Shown here one piece after another: positions 4,980 through 5,207 of a stretch of 5,207 nt of DNA. Position 1 is the first letter of the stretch; each line of letters begins with the position of its first letter. The notes under the pieces are model-generated. The model was not told the DNA's origin, did no database searches, and was given only the letters and a program-made list of their open reading frames with translations. This DNA is from an uncultured Pseudomonadota bacterium (GTDB lineage: Bacteria > Pseudomonadota > Gammaproteobacteria > Burkholderiales > Casimicrobiaceae): contig CALFEY010000384.1 in assembly GCA_937958295.1 (NCBI GenBank), positions 1 to 5,207 on the forward strand, read 5' to 3'. Both the position numbers and the translations under genes were made by a program.

Positions 4980-5207
4980 ACCAGCCCACCGCCCGCACGG
5001 CATGCACATCCAGATCGAGCTGGCGCTCGTGCCGGTTCCGCCGCGCTACAGCGAAACGCTTCCGGCGCTAAGTGCGATGTATGAGGATCGTGGGGCGGGC
5101 GACACCCCGTACCTTAGGTTGGCAGCTGCCCTGATCCGCGGGGCGGTCGAGGACATCAACGCCGCGGTCCCGACCGAGGCCAAGGCACTGGCGACGGCGA
5201 TATCGGC
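4972..5207 (+). CDS. Start of an unrecognised + strand protein, cut by window end
   Basis: A frame open from 4906 to the window edge, with possible starts at ATG 4972 and ATG 5002; neither has a clear ribosome site. From 5002 it reads MHIQIELALVPVPPRY, then a helix-rich stretch (LAAALIRGAVEDINAAV and TEAKALATAIS). Third codon positions are mostly G or C, as in real genes of this DNA, and both other + frames and the - frames are poorer. No domain is recognised in the 68-78 visible residues. It would be transcribed away from the replication operon, with the inverted repeat at 4952-4979 at its start. The next gene to the right is needed to identify it. Confidence 0.5.
   Translation, partial: MQQPAHRPHGMHIQIELALVPVPPRYSETLPALSAMYEDRGAGDTPYLRLAAALIRGAVEDINAAVPTEAKALATAIS

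Noticed and set aside
1..5207. CRISPR array, insertion sequence, riboswitch or rho-independent terminator
   Set aside because: No regular repeat-spacer pattern, no transposase, no recognisable riboswitch fold and no GC hairpin with a T run seen on either strand by eye.

Overview
The window is the int-proximal end of an integrated mobile element, most likely a prophage or a phage-like satellite/integrative element, inserted at a tRNA-Val(GAC) gene. The DNA is GC-rich. The tRNA has an encoded CCA end, and from the anticodon arm through the T loop it looks like the proteobacterial tRNA-Val(GAC). I therefore infer a proteobacterial host, perhaps beta or gamma; nothing here fixes the species.

Layout, left to right. 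Positions 1-54 are the 3' part of the tRNA gene on the + strand. Every confident protein gene is on the - strand and reads toward the tRNA. From the tRNA outward these are a tyrosine integrase (1226 down to beyond position 1, no stop in the window), a 54-residue excisionase-like protein (1372-1208, overlapping the integrase start), a 106-residue basic protein with a ribbon-helix-helix-like core (1704-1384), a DnaB-family replicative helicase (3252-1855), a 347-residue initiator/replisome-organizer-like protein (4292-3249) and a 134-residue protein of unknown function (4687-4283). The last three genes overlap by 4 and 10 bp, so they form a tight replication operon. The small basic protein, excisionase and integrase form a second unit behind a recognisable sigma70-type promoter at 1741-1770. 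The segment 4688-4971 holds repeats and at most one doubtful small gene. A + strand reading frame of unknown function begins near 4972 and runs off the right edge.

How the parts fit. Integrase plus excisionase would insert and remove the element at the tRNA. Two perfect 9-bp direct repeats at 70-89, beside the tRNA, are good candidates for integrase arm-binding sites. The initiator and helicase suggest theta-type replication after excision. The most interesting non-coding signal lies inside the initiator gene: a markedly AT-rich stretch (3811-3880) with tandem hexamers and two 9-bp repeats spaced 11 bp apart. It sits between the N-terminal DNA-binding region and the proline-rich linker, the place where lambdoid phages carry ori within gene O. 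The integrase frame also runs antisense through the tRNA without stopping, so its last residues depend on which DNA is joined at the attachment site.
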